NCBI RefSeq assembly: GCF_020880995.1
Contig: NZ_JAJISD010000014.1
Coordinates: 62,001 to 126,000, forward strand
Length of the DNA: 64,000 bases
Origin: Reyranella aquatilis
GTDB lineage: Bacteria > Pseudomonadota > Alphaproteobacteria > Reyranellales > Reyranellaceae
Reading direction: 5' to 3'
The notes under the pieces are model-generated. The model was given only the letters and a program-made list of their open reading frames with translations, had not been told where the DNA came from and did no database searches. This document shows, piece after piece, positions 51,126-59,526 of this stretch; the first letter of the stretch is position 1; every line of letters starts with the position of its first letter. A program made the position numbers and the translations under genes.

Positions 51126-52712
51126 CTATTCCTTCTCGACGTTCCAGAACACCGTCACCGGCGAGGTGACGTTGCCGCTGACGGCCTTGCGGCGCGCCAT
51201 GGCGCTGGTGAACTGGCCGAGGAAGGCGTGCGTGGGCGTCTCGGCGGCGCGCAGCTGGATCTTCTCGACGATCTGCTTGCGCCTGGCCTCGTCCGGCTCG
51301 TCGGCGAAGGCGGCCCGCAGGCGCACCAGCTCCTCGTCGCAGGGCCAGCCAAACGGGGCCTTGTCGCAGGTCGCCACGATGAAGCCCAGCGCCAGCGGAT
51401 CGAGCGCATCCGGCGCCGAGGTCGAGGTGATCAGCGCGCTCCAGCCGCCCTTGTCCGGCGGATCCTTCCTGGCGCGGCGCGCGACCAGCGTCTGCCAGTC
51501 CATCGACTGCATGTCGACCTTCATGCCGGCCTTCTCCATCAGCGACTTGGCGATCGGCGCCATGTTGGCGAGCGCATAGAGATCGGTGGAGTGCAGCAGC
51601 ACCGCGGGCGTGTTGTCGTAGCCGCCCTCGGCGAGGAGCTGCCGGGCCTTGGCGAAGTTGCTCTCGTACTTGTCCTCGAAGCCCACGGTCGTCTCATAGG
51701 GTCCGCCGCAGATGAACATGGCCTTGCAGACCGTGTAGTACTCGGGCTCGCCGATCACGCCGTCGAGGAAGTCCTTCTGGTTGAAGGCATAGAGCATCGC
51801 CTGCCGGATCTTGGCGTTGTCGAACGGCTTGTGCAGCTGGTTGAAGCGATAGATGTACTGGTTGCCCCACTTGCTGGGATTGATCAGCTCGGCATTGCGG
51901 TCCTTCTTGATCAGCGGATAGAGGTCGTGCTGCGGCGCCTCGATGATGTCGATCTCGGCCGCCTGCAGCGCGTTCACCGCGGTCTGCTGGTCGGGCATGG
52001 CGATCCATTCGACGCGATCGACCTTGGCGACCTTGCCGCCGGCGAGGCCGGAAGCCGGCTCGGGCCGTGGCTTGTACTTCGGGTTCTTCACATAGACGGT
52101 CCTGTCGCCGGGCTTCCATTCGTCGGCCTTGAAGATGAAGGGTCCGGAACCGACGAACTCCTTGATCTGGTCGTTGGGCGAGGTCTCCGCGACCCGCTTC
52201 GGCATGATGAACGGATTGCCCGAGGGCTTGGACAGCGCCTGCAGCACCACGCCGGTCGGCTGCTTCAGCACGAACTGGAAAGTCTTCGCATCGACCGCCC
52301 TGGCCTCGGCCATCCTGCTCCACAGGATCTGGCCCACCGAATCGCGCACTGCCCAGCGCCTGAGCGATGCCAGCACGTCCTCGGTCGTCACGGGCTGGCC
52401 GTCGTGGAACTCGAGCCCGTCGCGCAAGGTGAAGGTCCAGGTGAGATTGTCGGGCGTGACGCTCCAGCTCTCGACCATCTGCGGCTTGACCCGGAGGTCG
52501 CCGTCGAGCGCGAACAGCGTGTCGTAGACCATGTAGCCGTGGTTGCGCACGATGAAGGCGGAGGTCCAGATCGGATCGAGAATCTTGAGATCCGAATGCA
52601 TCACGACCTTCAGCGTCTTCGGCTGCTGCGCCGATGCCCCGTCCGGCAAAGTCATCAGAAGCGGCGCCGCGGCCATCGCCGCCAGCCAGCCCATCAGCCT
52701 GCGTCCCACCAT
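51126..52712 (-). CDS. ABC transporter substrate-binding protein, peptide/opine type (SBP_bac_5)
   Basis: This 528-residue protein starts at MVGRRLMGWLAAMAAAPLLM with GAGGAGGGG upstream; cleavage is near ASAQQ. The family motifs are DLKILDPIWTSAFIVRNHGY, YDTLFALDGDLRVKPQMVES, WTFTLRDGLEFHDGQPVTTE and YRFNQLHKPFDNAKIRQAML. It binds di- or oligopeptide-like ligands in the periplasm. No permease or ATPase genes are in the window, so the rest of the transporter is elsewhere. It forms an operon with the M81 peptidase. Confidence 0.92.
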   Translation of the reverse strand: MVGRRLMGWLAAMAAAPLLMTLPDGASAQQPKTLKVVMHSDLKILDPIWTSAFIVRNHGYMVYDTLFALDGDLRVKPQMVESWSVTPDNLTWTFTLRDGLEFHDGQPVTTEDVLASLRRWAVRDSVGQILWSRMAEARAVDAKTFQFVLKQPTGVVLQALSKPSGNPFIMPKRVAETSPNDQIKEFVGSGPFIFKADEWKPGDRTVYVKNPKYKPRPEPASGLAGGKVAKVDRVEWIAMPDQQTAVNALQAAEIDIIEAPQHDLYPLIKKDRNAELINPSKWGNQYIYRFNQLHKPFDNAKIRQAMLYAFNQKDFLDGVIGEPEYYTVCKAMFICGGPYETTVGFEDKYESNFAKARQLLAEGGYDNTPAVLLHSTDLYALANMAPIAKSLMEKAGMKVDMQSMDWQTLVARRARKDPPDKGGWSALITSTSAPDALDPLALGFIVATCDKAPFGWPCDEELVRLRAAFADEPDEARRKQIVEKIQLRAAETPTHAFLGQFTSAMARRKAVSGNVTSPVTVFWNVEKE

Positions 52713-52854
52713 CGCCCCCTCCTCTTCACACACGCTGAAGATGCTGGGGCTGCCGCAGGACGCTGTGAAATTCATTCGTCCCGAAGGTTCATTCCTTCAT
52801 CTCATGAACGAGAGGCCAGAGACGGCCGGTCCTCCCAGCCAAGTCAATCCCTTG

Positions 52855-52962
52855 CCTCATCCTGAGGAGGTCGCGCAGCGACCGTCTCGAAGGATGGGAA
52901 CGCGCACCTTGCTTGTTGCCCATCCTTCGAGACGCGGCCTGAGGCCGCTCCTCAGGATGAGG
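52855..52962. repeat. Interspersed palindromic element, type 1, intact copy
   Basis: The outer arms CCTCATCCTGAGG (52855-52867) and CCTCAGGATGAGG (52950-52962) and inner arms GTCTCGAAGGATGGG (52884-52898) and CCCATCCTTCGAGAC (52919-52933) are perfect inverted repeats, able to fold into a long stem. It sits in a 330-base gap (52713-53042) that otherwise holds only a fragmentary CTCAGGGTGAGG-like remnant near 53000. A related degraded copy lies at 47612-47760. Confidence 0.85.
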
Positions 52963-53042
52963 TAAGGGCTTGAAGCGATTCAATTCATTTCGAGCCAGCC
53001 TCTCAGGGTGAGGCCGGTGGCTCAAAATGAGGTGGAAAGACT

Positions 53043-53993
53043 CTAGCGGTCGAGACTCAGGAAGTAGTCCGCGATCCGTTCATAGGCGGCGGGCGTCGGG
53101 TGATACTCGAAGGGCGGCGCGATCAGATAGGCATCGCTGTAGTCGGGGATGATCTGGCGGATCGTATGGACGCGCAGCCCCTGCTCGCGCAGTCGCCGGA
53201 CGACACCCTCGGTGGTGCCGTCCCAGGTAAAGACGTGGAAGCGGATGCCGGGGTAGAGCCGCTCGAGTTCGCGCGACGCTTCCGCGATCAGCGCGGCCGC
53301 CAGCTCTTCCTCCTCCTCTTCGGTCAGACGGTTGAAGCCGATCAGCTCGCGCCAGCTCCTGCCCACCGTGTTGAAGTTGCCCTCGCGCACCGGCCGCCCG
53401 TCGTCGTCCACGACGAAGAGCGGGCCGAACCTGTCCCACTTGCCGCGTCCCGCGGCGCGCGCCGTGTGGGCGGGAATGAACAGGTAGACGGCATCGGTCG
53501 GCTTGCAGGAGATGGCCCGCTGGAAACGGCCCGACTGGAGCCCGGCGAGGAACTGGTGCGGTCCCCAGCCGCCGATCCCGAGGCTCTTGACCTCGACCTC
53601 TCCCCGGCTCCGGGCGACGATCTGCGCCGCCGAAGTCTCGTCGTCGTCGACACCCTCGCCGAAGGTGAAGGAATCGCCGAACTGGAGCAGGCAGCGCGGC
53701 GCGCCCTCCACCCTGGGCACGACGCGAAAGCGATCCGGGCCGGTCGTGTAGGAGGCGTCGTAGATGACACGCGAATCCAGCAGCCTGCGCGCGGTGACGT
53801 GCTTGTCGGGCTGCGCGATGAAGCCCACGTCCTCGATGCCCTGGTCGTAGAAGCCGTTGACGAACGTCCCCTCCATGCGGAGCCGGTCGCTCTGACCGTC
53901 CACGAAGTCGCTGTTCTTCCAAGCGCCGAAGGCGAGCGCCGCAACGACGGCCGCGACGAGGCTGATCGCCCCCGCCAGAACCCAGCTCTTCAT
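53043..53993 (-). CDS. Membrane-anchored SGNH/GDSL-like hydrolase
   Basis: This 316-residue protein has one N-terminal membrane helix (WVLAGAISLVAAVVAALAFG). The remainder should face the periplasm. LLQFGDSFTFGEGVDDDETS is the GDS nucleophile block, LGIGGWGPHQFLAGL resembles the Gly block, and EYHPTPAAYERIADYFL near the end holds the catalytic His. These features fit SGNH hydrolases acting on acyl or carbohydrate esters, but overall similarity is loose. The substrate is unknown. Confidence 0.72.
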   Translation of the reverse strand: MKSWVLAGAISLVAAVVAALAFGAWKNSDFVDGQSDRLRMEGTFVNGFYDQGIEDVGFIAQPDKHVTARRLLDSRVIYDASYTTGPDRFRVVPRVEGAPRCLLQFGDSFTFGEGVDDDETSAAQIVARSRGEVEVKSLGIGGWGPHQFLAGLQSGRFQRAISCKPTDAVYLFIPAHTARAAGRGKWDRFGPLFVVDDDGRPVREGNFNTVGRSWRELIGFNRLTEEEEEELAAALIAEASRELERLYPGIRFHVFTWDGTTEGVVRRLREQGLRVHTIRQIIPDYSDAYLIAPPFEYHPTPAAYERIADYFLSLDR

Positions 53994-54004
53994 TCTTTCG
54001 AGGA

Positions 54005-54289
54005 TCAGCGCCGGGCTCGATCGCCGCGGTCACCCTGACCCGGCTTGCTGACCGTCCTGGCCTTCTGGCGACGATCGGACCTCAGGGACCTGCTGACGTC
54101 GACGACCTCCTTGAAGGAAGTCCCGCGCTCGTTGCGGCGAACGAACAGCTTGTTGGTGCCGGTGTCGATCAGTTCGCGCCGGTTGGCCGACTTCGCGGCG
54201 GTCTTGCGCTTCGCCGCCTTCGCGCCCTTCTTCTTTGCTGCTTTCTTTTTCGCTGACTTCTTCTTCGCTGCGTTCTTCTTCGCGGCCAT
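54005..54289 (-). CDS. Histone-H1-like basic protein
   Basis: This 94-residue protein starts MAAKKNAAKKKSAKKKAAKK; the frame is open nine codons upstream but unsupported. The first 35 residues are Lys/Ala repeats as in bacterial histone-H1-like DNA-binding tails. They are followed by a conserved basic segment (ELIDTGTNKLFVRRNERG, FKEVVDVSRSLRSDRRQKAR) seen in rhizobial-type proteins. It probably binds nucleic acid. Low complexity makes family assignment tentative. Confidence 0.7.
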   Translation of the reverse strand: MAAKKNAAKKKSAKKKAAKKKGAKAAKRKTAAKSANRRELIDTGTNKLFVRRNERGTSFKEVVDVSRSLRSDRRQKARTVSKPGQGDRGDRARR

Positions 54290-54407
54290 GCGGTCTCTCC
54301 CTGGAGTCGACCTCAACGGCCCACGCGGTAAAGAGTTCCAGGCGCAGGACCGTGCCCGCCGGATCGAGCTTTCACCGGTCTTCGCGAGACCGAGCGGCGC
54401 GTGTCGA

Positions 54408-55124
54408 TCAGCTCTTGCGCGTGCGCGGCTTCGGCGGTTCCGGCGCGGAGGTCCAGCCGACGCCTTCCATCGTGCGCAGCAGCGCTTTCGCCGCCATCGC
54501 GTCGGCGCCGTTTTCGCCCAGCCAGGTCGACCAGGCGGGATCGCCGTCCTCGAGGATCGCGGGCATGCGCGGATCGCCCTCGCCGCTCTTGATCGTGCGG
54601 CGGATCAGTTCGTTGGCCGGCACGGTCGCCATGACGCAGAACAGAAGCGGCGCGGGCTGGCCCTCGATCGCGTAGCGCCGCCATACGAAGGCGAAGCCGC
54701 GCGGCCGGCCGTCGCGCGGATCGATCGTCCACTGCTTGGTCGCGGTCGCGCCCGAGGGCTTCGTGATCTCCTCGCCCTCGTTGAAGGTGCGGAAGACGAC
54801 GATGCCGCGCTGGCCGGCATGGAACGGCGTGCGGAACGGCTCCTTCCGGTCGATCGTCTCGGAGCGCGCATGGATCGGGCGCGGCCGGCGCCAGTCGCGC
54901 GGATCGGGAAAGCCCCAGCGCATCGGCACGACGCGGCGCCGTCCCGCCTCGGCATCCCACACGATCACCGGCACCGCCGCGCCGACGCGATACGTGACGA
55001 TGCCGTCCTCGCCCGCCCCGGCTTCCGCGCCCTCGCCATCGCTCGCGGCGTCACCCACCGTCAGCGGTTGCGAGAAGGCGACCACCTCGCGCCACGAAGC
55101 CTGCGCCGTGAACTTTCCGCACAT
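54408..55124 (-). CDS. Divergent SRAP (HMCES/YedK-type) protein
   Basis: This 238-residue protein starts MCGKFTAQASWREVV; Cys2 is the residue that cross-links abasic sites in single-stranded DNA in the SRAP family. MRWGFPDPRD and the PRMP motif near residue 185 are kept. However, the usual N-A-R-A-E-T is IHARSET (H85 in place of Asn), and the usual His before RMP is Asp in GEGDPRMPAIL (D184). The enzyme may still form the Cys2-DNA adduct but with altered chemistry. It is probably an SOS or DNA-repair function. Confidence 0.85.
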   Translation of the reverse strand: MCGKFTAQASWREVVAFSQPLTVGDAASDGEGAEAGAGEDGIVTYRVGAAVPVIVWDAEAGRRRVVPMRWGFPDPRDWRRPRPIHARSETIDRKEPFRTPFHAGQRGIVVFRTFNEGEEITKPSGATATKQWTIDPRDGRPRGFAFVWRRYAIEGQPAPLLFCVMATVPANELIRRTIKSGEGDPRMPAILEDGDPAWSTWLGENGADAMAAKALLRTMEGVGWTSAPEPPKPRTRKS

Positions 55125-55199
55125 GCTGTCACGCTAGCATCGCTCCGGCCGCCCGCGCCATCGCGGCCAGAAGATCGTGCGGCCCGGTACCGCTTCTCT

Positions 55200-55817
55200 C
55201 TAAGTCCGCCTCCTGAAGGTCGCATAGCTGAACCGCTGTTCCGTCCCCCAGGGTGTCCGGTGCGCTTCGGAGGCTTCGCCGGTCAGGCTGAACGCCGGAC
55301 CGAGGCGTGCCGCCAGCGTGGCAGCGCTGTAGCGCTGTACCGCAAGGCCGCTGCACTTTTCGGGACCGTCCAGCGCGAACGTCGCCATGATGACGGCGGA
55401 GCCCGCCGATGTGCCTGCCTCCAGGGCCGAGAGGTAGGCGGCCTGATTGTCCGGCTCGGTGAGGAAGTGAAAGACCGCGCGATCGTGCCAGACGGCATAG
55501 GCGCGGGGCGGGCGCCACTGGGTGATGTCGGCCGCGATCCACGCGACCTTGCCGGCCTCTCTGCCGAGCCTCGTCCGGGATTTCTCCAGGGCTGCTTCGG
55601 CCACGTCGAGAACCGTCAGGTCCGTGTAGCCCCGGGCGATCAGGTCATCGACCAGCCGCGATGCACCGCCCCCGATGTCGACGATCGCCGACGCACGATC
55701 GGGCATCGCCGATGCGATGAGCTCGAGAGACCGCTCCGAGTGCGGCTGAAACCAGCTCACGGCGGTTTCAGACTTCGTGGAATAGACTTCTTCCCAATGG
55801 CTGCGCGTGCCGCTCAT
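55200..55817 (-). CDS. Class I SAM-dependent methyltransferase
   Basis: This 205-residue protein starts MSGTRSHWEEVYSTKSETAV. Motif I is IVDIGGGASRLVDDLIARGY, followed by LTVLDVAEAALEKSRTRLG (acidic end of strand 2), IAADITQW and YAVWHDRAVFHFLTEPDNQA, as in small thiopurine or TehB-like methyltransferases. A cytoplasmic enzyme acting on a small molecule is likely; the substrate is unknown. Confidence 0.88.
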   Translation of the reverse strand: MSGTRSHWEEVYSTKSETAVSWFQPHSERSLELIASAMPDRASAIVDIGGGASRLVDDLIARGYTDLTVLDVAEAALEKSRTRLGREAGKVAWIAADITQWRPPRAYAVWHDRAVFHFLTEPDNQAAYLSALEAGTSAGSAVIMATFALDGPEKCSGLAVQRYSAATLAARLGPAFSLTGEASEAHRTPWGTEQRFSYATFRRRT

Positions 55818-55995
55818 GCGTGCCTCCTCTCATCCGGCGACACGCGCCAGAAGCCGGCCAACCCTGCCGACAATCGGAGGCGACTGCCAGCCCAATCCTT
55901 CTGGCCGCCCTCGCCGGGAAGGCGGCGTTTGAGCGGGCGGCGCCGGCAGGGCAAGGTGTCGGTGCGCGCCGGCGGCCGGTGCTGGAGAAAGACAC

Positions 55996-56451
55996 ATGCG
56001 GACCCTCGGCAACATCCTGTGGCACGTCCCGTTCCTCGGGTTCCTGACGGCGGCCTTCTACTGGCTGCTCGGGCTGGTGCTCACCCTGCTGGTCGTCACC
56101 GCGCCGCTTGGGCTGGGGCTGATGGAGTTCGGCAAGTTCCTGCTCGCGCCGTTCGGCAACGAGATGGTGAGCAAGGCCAGCCTCAACGTGAAGCAGAACC
56201 CGGTGTGGGAAGCCTATTCGACGATCGTGATGATCCTCTACCTGCCGTTCGGCGTGCTGTTCGTGATCCTGAACGCGATCCAGGTGTTCGCGCTGTGCTT
56301 CTCGATCGTCGGCATCCCGGTTGCGCTGGTGATCGCCAAGTCGCTGGGCACCGTGCTCAACCCGGTGAACAAGGTCTGCGTGCCCTCCGCCGTCGCCGAG
56401 GAAATGGCCCGCCGCAACGCCAGCGCCGCCCTCGACCGCCGCGCCGGCTGA
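55996..56451 (+). CDS. YccF-domain inner-membrane protein
   Basis: This 151-residue protein starts MRTLGNILWHVPFLGFLTAA with four likely membrane spans. The two repeated segments (LTLLVVTAPLGLGLMEFGKF and FALCFSIVGIPVALVIAKSL) are the YccF repeat seen in small bacterial membrane proteins. The function is unknown. It is convergent with the lipoprotein hydrolase gene. Confidence 0.82.
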   Translation: MRTLGNILWHVPFLGFLTAAFYWLLGLVLTLLVVTAPLGLGLMEFGKFLLAPFGNEMVSKASLNVKQNPVWEAYSTIVMILYLPFGVLFVILNAIQVFALCFSIVGIPVALVIAKSLGTVLNPVNKVCVPSAVAEEMARRNASAALDRRAG

Positions 56452-56475
56452 CGCGGCGCCGCTTTACCGGCCGAT

Positions 56476-57327
56476 CTATCGCGCGGCCAGCGCGACGTTG
56501 CGCAGGCGCGGCCAGTCGCGGGACCAGCAGCAGCGATGGTCGAAGTCCGGCTCGACGATCAGCGTCGCCGACGCGCCGAGCCTGTCGATCGCCGAGGCGA
56601 CCGAGGCGACGGGCACGACCTTGTCCTTACCGCCGGCGAACGCGACCGTGCGTATCCGCGAGAGGCGGTCGATCCGGTCGAGCGGCAGCGGCACGCCGTC
56701 GAGCGGCGACACGCCCAGGCGGCGCGTCCAGTCGGCCACATCGAGTGGCGCGGCCACGGTGACGAGCCGCGCCACGTCGCTGCGTCGCGCCGCGACGAGC
56801 GCCGCGATCACGCCGCCGCCGGAATAGCCCACCAGCACCAGCGCGCGTTCGGGATGGCGCAGCCGCTCGCGCGTGATGACGTCATCGACCGACGCAACGA
56901 CATCGTCGGCGAACCGGCCGGTCGTCCAGGCGCGCACGCTACAACGCGGATCGGCGCGGCCGGCCGCGAACTGACAGGGCCGCGCGATGTAGAGGACGGC
57001 GGGTCCGGGATCGGCGGCGGCGAGGCGCAGCGCCACCGGATCCGCCGGCGTCGGATCGGAGGACGGCGTGCGCGCGTCGATGTAGGCGAGCCCGTCGCCC
57101 TCGAGGTAGACGAACAGCGGCCCGGGCCGTCCGTCGTCGCGCCGCCAGCTCTGCAGATCGAAGCCCGCGCCCCCGGATGTTGCCGCGACAAGCCCCGCCG
57201 CGCGCGCGATCCCCGCCGCGGTCTCGTCGCGCGCGGCTCCGCCCTGACCGCACCCGGCCAGCATCGCCGCGAGCGTGACGAGCGCGACGAGACGAACGGC
57301 CACGTCGCGCGCCGCGATCACCTGCAC
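56476..57327 (-). CDS. Lipoprotein alpha/beta-hydrolase-like protein
   Basis: This is 283 residues from a GTG at 57327; alternative GTG codons nearby leave the exact start open. A signal with lipobox (VTLAAMLAGC) predicts an outer- or inner-membrane lipoprotein. The hydrolase fold shows VYLEGDGLAY (oxyanion strand), LVGYSGGGVIAALVA (nucleophile Ser), FAGGKDKVVPVAS (probable Asp) and EPDFDHRCCW (probable His). It starts four bases after the end of the surface protein at 57332-59488, so it is co-expressed with that cluster. Confidence 0.8.
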   Translation of the reverse strand: MQVIAARDVAVRLVALVTLAAMLAGCGQGGAARDETAAGIARAAGLVAATSGGAGFDLQSWRRDDGRPGPLFVYLEGDGLAYIDARTPSSDPTPADPVALRLAAADPGPAVLYIARPCQFAAGRADPRCSVRAWTTGRFADDVVASVDDVITRERLRHPERALVLVGYSGGGVIAALVAARRSDVARLVTVAAPLDVADWTRRLGVSPLDGVPLPLDRIDRLSRIRTVAFAGGKDKVVPVASVASAIDRLGASATLIVEPDFDHRCCWSRDWPRLRNVALAAR

Positions 57328-57331
57328 GCCG

Positions 57332-59488
57332 TCAGCGCGTCGTACTCACATCCATCAGGATGTTGTTGGCGTCGACCAGTCCAGGCGCACTGCCGGCGGC
57401 GCGATCCTGCAGCGACTTCACCATCGCCGGATCGAGCGGGATCGGGCCGTCGGGTCCGGGCACGGTCAGCGACGCCGTGCCGGTCCGCGGCAGGATCTGC
57501 GGCAGCTGCTGGCCGTTGCCCCAGTTGGCCTCCATCGCATTGCCGTCGCGGCCGATGCGAAGATCGGCCTTGAGCGTCGTCACGTCACTGGCCGGCACGG
57601 AGCCGGTGAAGACCGCCACGGTGCCGTCGATCCTGACAGCAGCGACGACCCCGATGATGATTCCCGTCGAGCCCGAGACCTGCTGCGCCGTCGGTATCGT
57701 CGGCTCAGCGGTCTTCTTCAGCGCCGACGCGAGGTCCGCGCCGCTGAACTCGATCACCGTGTTGCCGACCGGCAGCTTGCCCAGCCGTGTCCAGCCTTCG
57801 CCGTCGCTGCGCAACTGCCGCGTGCCATCCGGCCCCGTCGCCGTCACGCCGACTTCGGGAAGCTTCACCGACGGCTTCTTGATGTTGGAGCGGCTCGTGA
57901 CGATGGGCGCTTCGTTGGCGGTCGGCGTACCGGGGCCGCCAGACCCGGTTTGCGGGATCGACAGACTCTGTACCCGTATGGTCGACACGTCGGCGGAGAT
58001 GCGCAATCGCAATTCCGAGGGGGCCGGTACGCCGTCCCGGCCGACGTCAGTCGTCGGGCTTCCGTCGCCCCAGTTCACCTTCGGGCTGCCGCCGCCGTCG
58101 GGGATCACGATGTCGATCTGCAGCGCGCGCGCGTTGGCGAGGAGCGACCGCGGAAAGGTGCGTTCGACCATCCTCGGCTGCGGCGCCTCGCCCACTTTCT
58201 GCACCGCCGGCAGCAGCAGGCCGATCAGGATGCCGGCCGGCTGCGCCGGCTCGCTGCCGGGCCCGCCGGGCAGTCGGACGTCCAGCAGCTTCTTCGTGTC
58301 GAGCACCACCGAATGGGTTCCGGGAGTCAGCACGCCCAGCGTCGACGTGCCGTTGCCGCCGGTGGATTGCGTCATGGCGCCACCTCCCGGCTGCTTCTGC
58401 ACTACGACGTCGATGCCCGGGATCGGGTTGTTTTGATAGTTCCGCTGCGGCTTTTCGGGTTCGCCCGCCACGGCCTCCAGCGAGGGCCGCTTGATGTTGG
58501 AGCGGCTCGTGTTGATGGCCGCTTCGTTGGCGGTCGGCTTGTCGCCCGCGCCCGGGTTCCCCGGCGAGGTACCGAGCCGCGTCGTGCTCACTTCCTGCAG
58601 GATGTTGTTCGCGTCGGCCAGGGCGGCGGCGGTGCTGCCGGGGACCGGCGTGACGAAGACGAGACGTGTCTCGCCGGACGTGTTGCGCTTGGCGAGATCC
58701 TCGAACAGCTTGATGTCGGCGCGACCGTCGCCGTTCACGTCGCCGGCCGCCACGTTGACGCCGATGCCGGTGCCCGGGTCGACGGTGGAGACCTGACCGC
58801 TGGCGTCGACGTCGATCCTGACCTGCAGGGGCTTCTGGCCGTCGACCGCCCGGACGACGAACGTGCGGTAGCGGCGCTCGCCTTCGCGCACCTTCTGGAC
58901 CGCCGGCAGCAGCAGGCCGACGAGGGCGACCGGCTGGGCGCCGGGCTGCGGTCCCGTTCCGAGACTCCGGGGATTGACCGTCAGCTCGTGACGGCCCGGT
59001 CCCAGCCTGGCCAGCGACACGACGCCGTTGGAATCGCTGGTGACCTGGCGCTGGACGCCGGGACCGCGCTGGCTCACGCCGACGCCGCGCAGCGCCTTCA
59101 CCTGCGAATCGGTGTAGGGCGGCGGCGCTGCGGTGGCCGTGGCGCGCGGCGTCTCCGGCGAGGCGGTCGGAGCCGTCGGTGCCGGCGACGGGATCGGGTT
59201 CGGGGTGGCCACCGGCGCCGGAACGACCGGCGCGGTGGCCGTCGGTGCCTTGGGCGCGGGGGGCGGCGGTGGTGGCGGCGCCACCGCGGGCGCGACGGGC
59301 ACCATGGGCGGCGTGGGGGCGACCGGCGGCGGGATGAACGTCGGCGGCGGCGGCGGGGCGACGCGGGCGGGCGGCGGCGCCACGTCCATGCGCGGCGCCA
59401 TCGGTCCCTGCGCGAAGGCGGAGGAGGTCCAGCCGCCGAGGCCGGCAAGGAGCATCGCCCCGGCCGTGCATGTCATCCGTCGGGTCAT
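57332..59488 (-). CDS. Exported proline-rich repeat protein with WGDG domains (surface cluster)
   Basis: This is 718 residues; the start MTRRMTCTAGAMLLAGLG has GGAGGGA upstream, and the signal is cleaved near SSAFAQG. After a Pro/Ala-rich stretch (residues 30-120) come beta-rich units: QVTSDSNGVVSLARLGPGRH, LLLPAVQKVREGERRYRTF, a calcium-like DVNGDGRADIKLFED, NNPIPGIDVVVQKQPGGGAM, and WGDGSPTTDVGRDG. PTANEAxIxTSRSNIK and DANNILxxVSTTR each occur twice; the second DANNIL copy forms the exact C-terminus. The layout suits an extracellular or outer-membrane adhesin-like or scaffold protein. It is unrecognised in any named family. The frame is open well upstream through the barrel gene, but only this start has a signal peptide. 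Confidence 0.8.
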   Translation of the reverse strand: MTRRMTCTAGAMLLAGLGGWTSSAFAQGPMAPRMDVAPPPARVAPPPPPTFIPPPVAPTPPMVPVAPAVAPPPPPPPAPKAPTATAPVVPAPVATPNPIPSPAPTAPTASPETPRATATAAPPPYTDSQVKALRGVGVSQRGPGVQRQVTSDSNGVVSLARLGPGRHELTVNPRSLGTGPQPGAQPVALVGLLLPAVQKVREGERRYRTFVVRAVDGQKPLQVRIDVDASGQVSTVDPGTGIGVNVAAGDVNGDGRADIKLFEDLAKRNTSGETRLVFVTPVPGSTAAALADANNILQEVSTTRLGTSPGNPGAGDKPTANEAAINTSRSNIKRPSLEAVAGEPEKPQRNYQNNPIPGIDVVVQKQPGGGAMTQSTGGNGTSTLGVLTPGTHSVVLDTKKLLDVRLPGGPGSEPAQPAGILIGLLLPAVQKVGEAPQPRMVERTFPRSLLANARALQIDIVIPDGGGSPKVNWGDGSPTTDVGRDGVPAPSELRLRISADVSTIRVQSLSIPQTGSGGPGTPTANEAPIVTSRSNIKKPSVKLPEVGVTATGPDGTRQLRSDGEGWTRLGKLPVGNTVIEFSGADLASALKKTAEPTIPTAQQVSGSTGIIIGVVAAVRIDGTVAVFTGSVPASDVTTLKADLRIGRDGNAMEANWGNGQQLPQILPRTGTASLTVPGPDGPIPLDPAMVKSLQDRAAGSAPGLVDANNILMDVSTTR

Positions 59489-59526
59489 GTCACGTCCCTC
59501 CCCTCGCTTCGTATCGGCTTCCCTTC

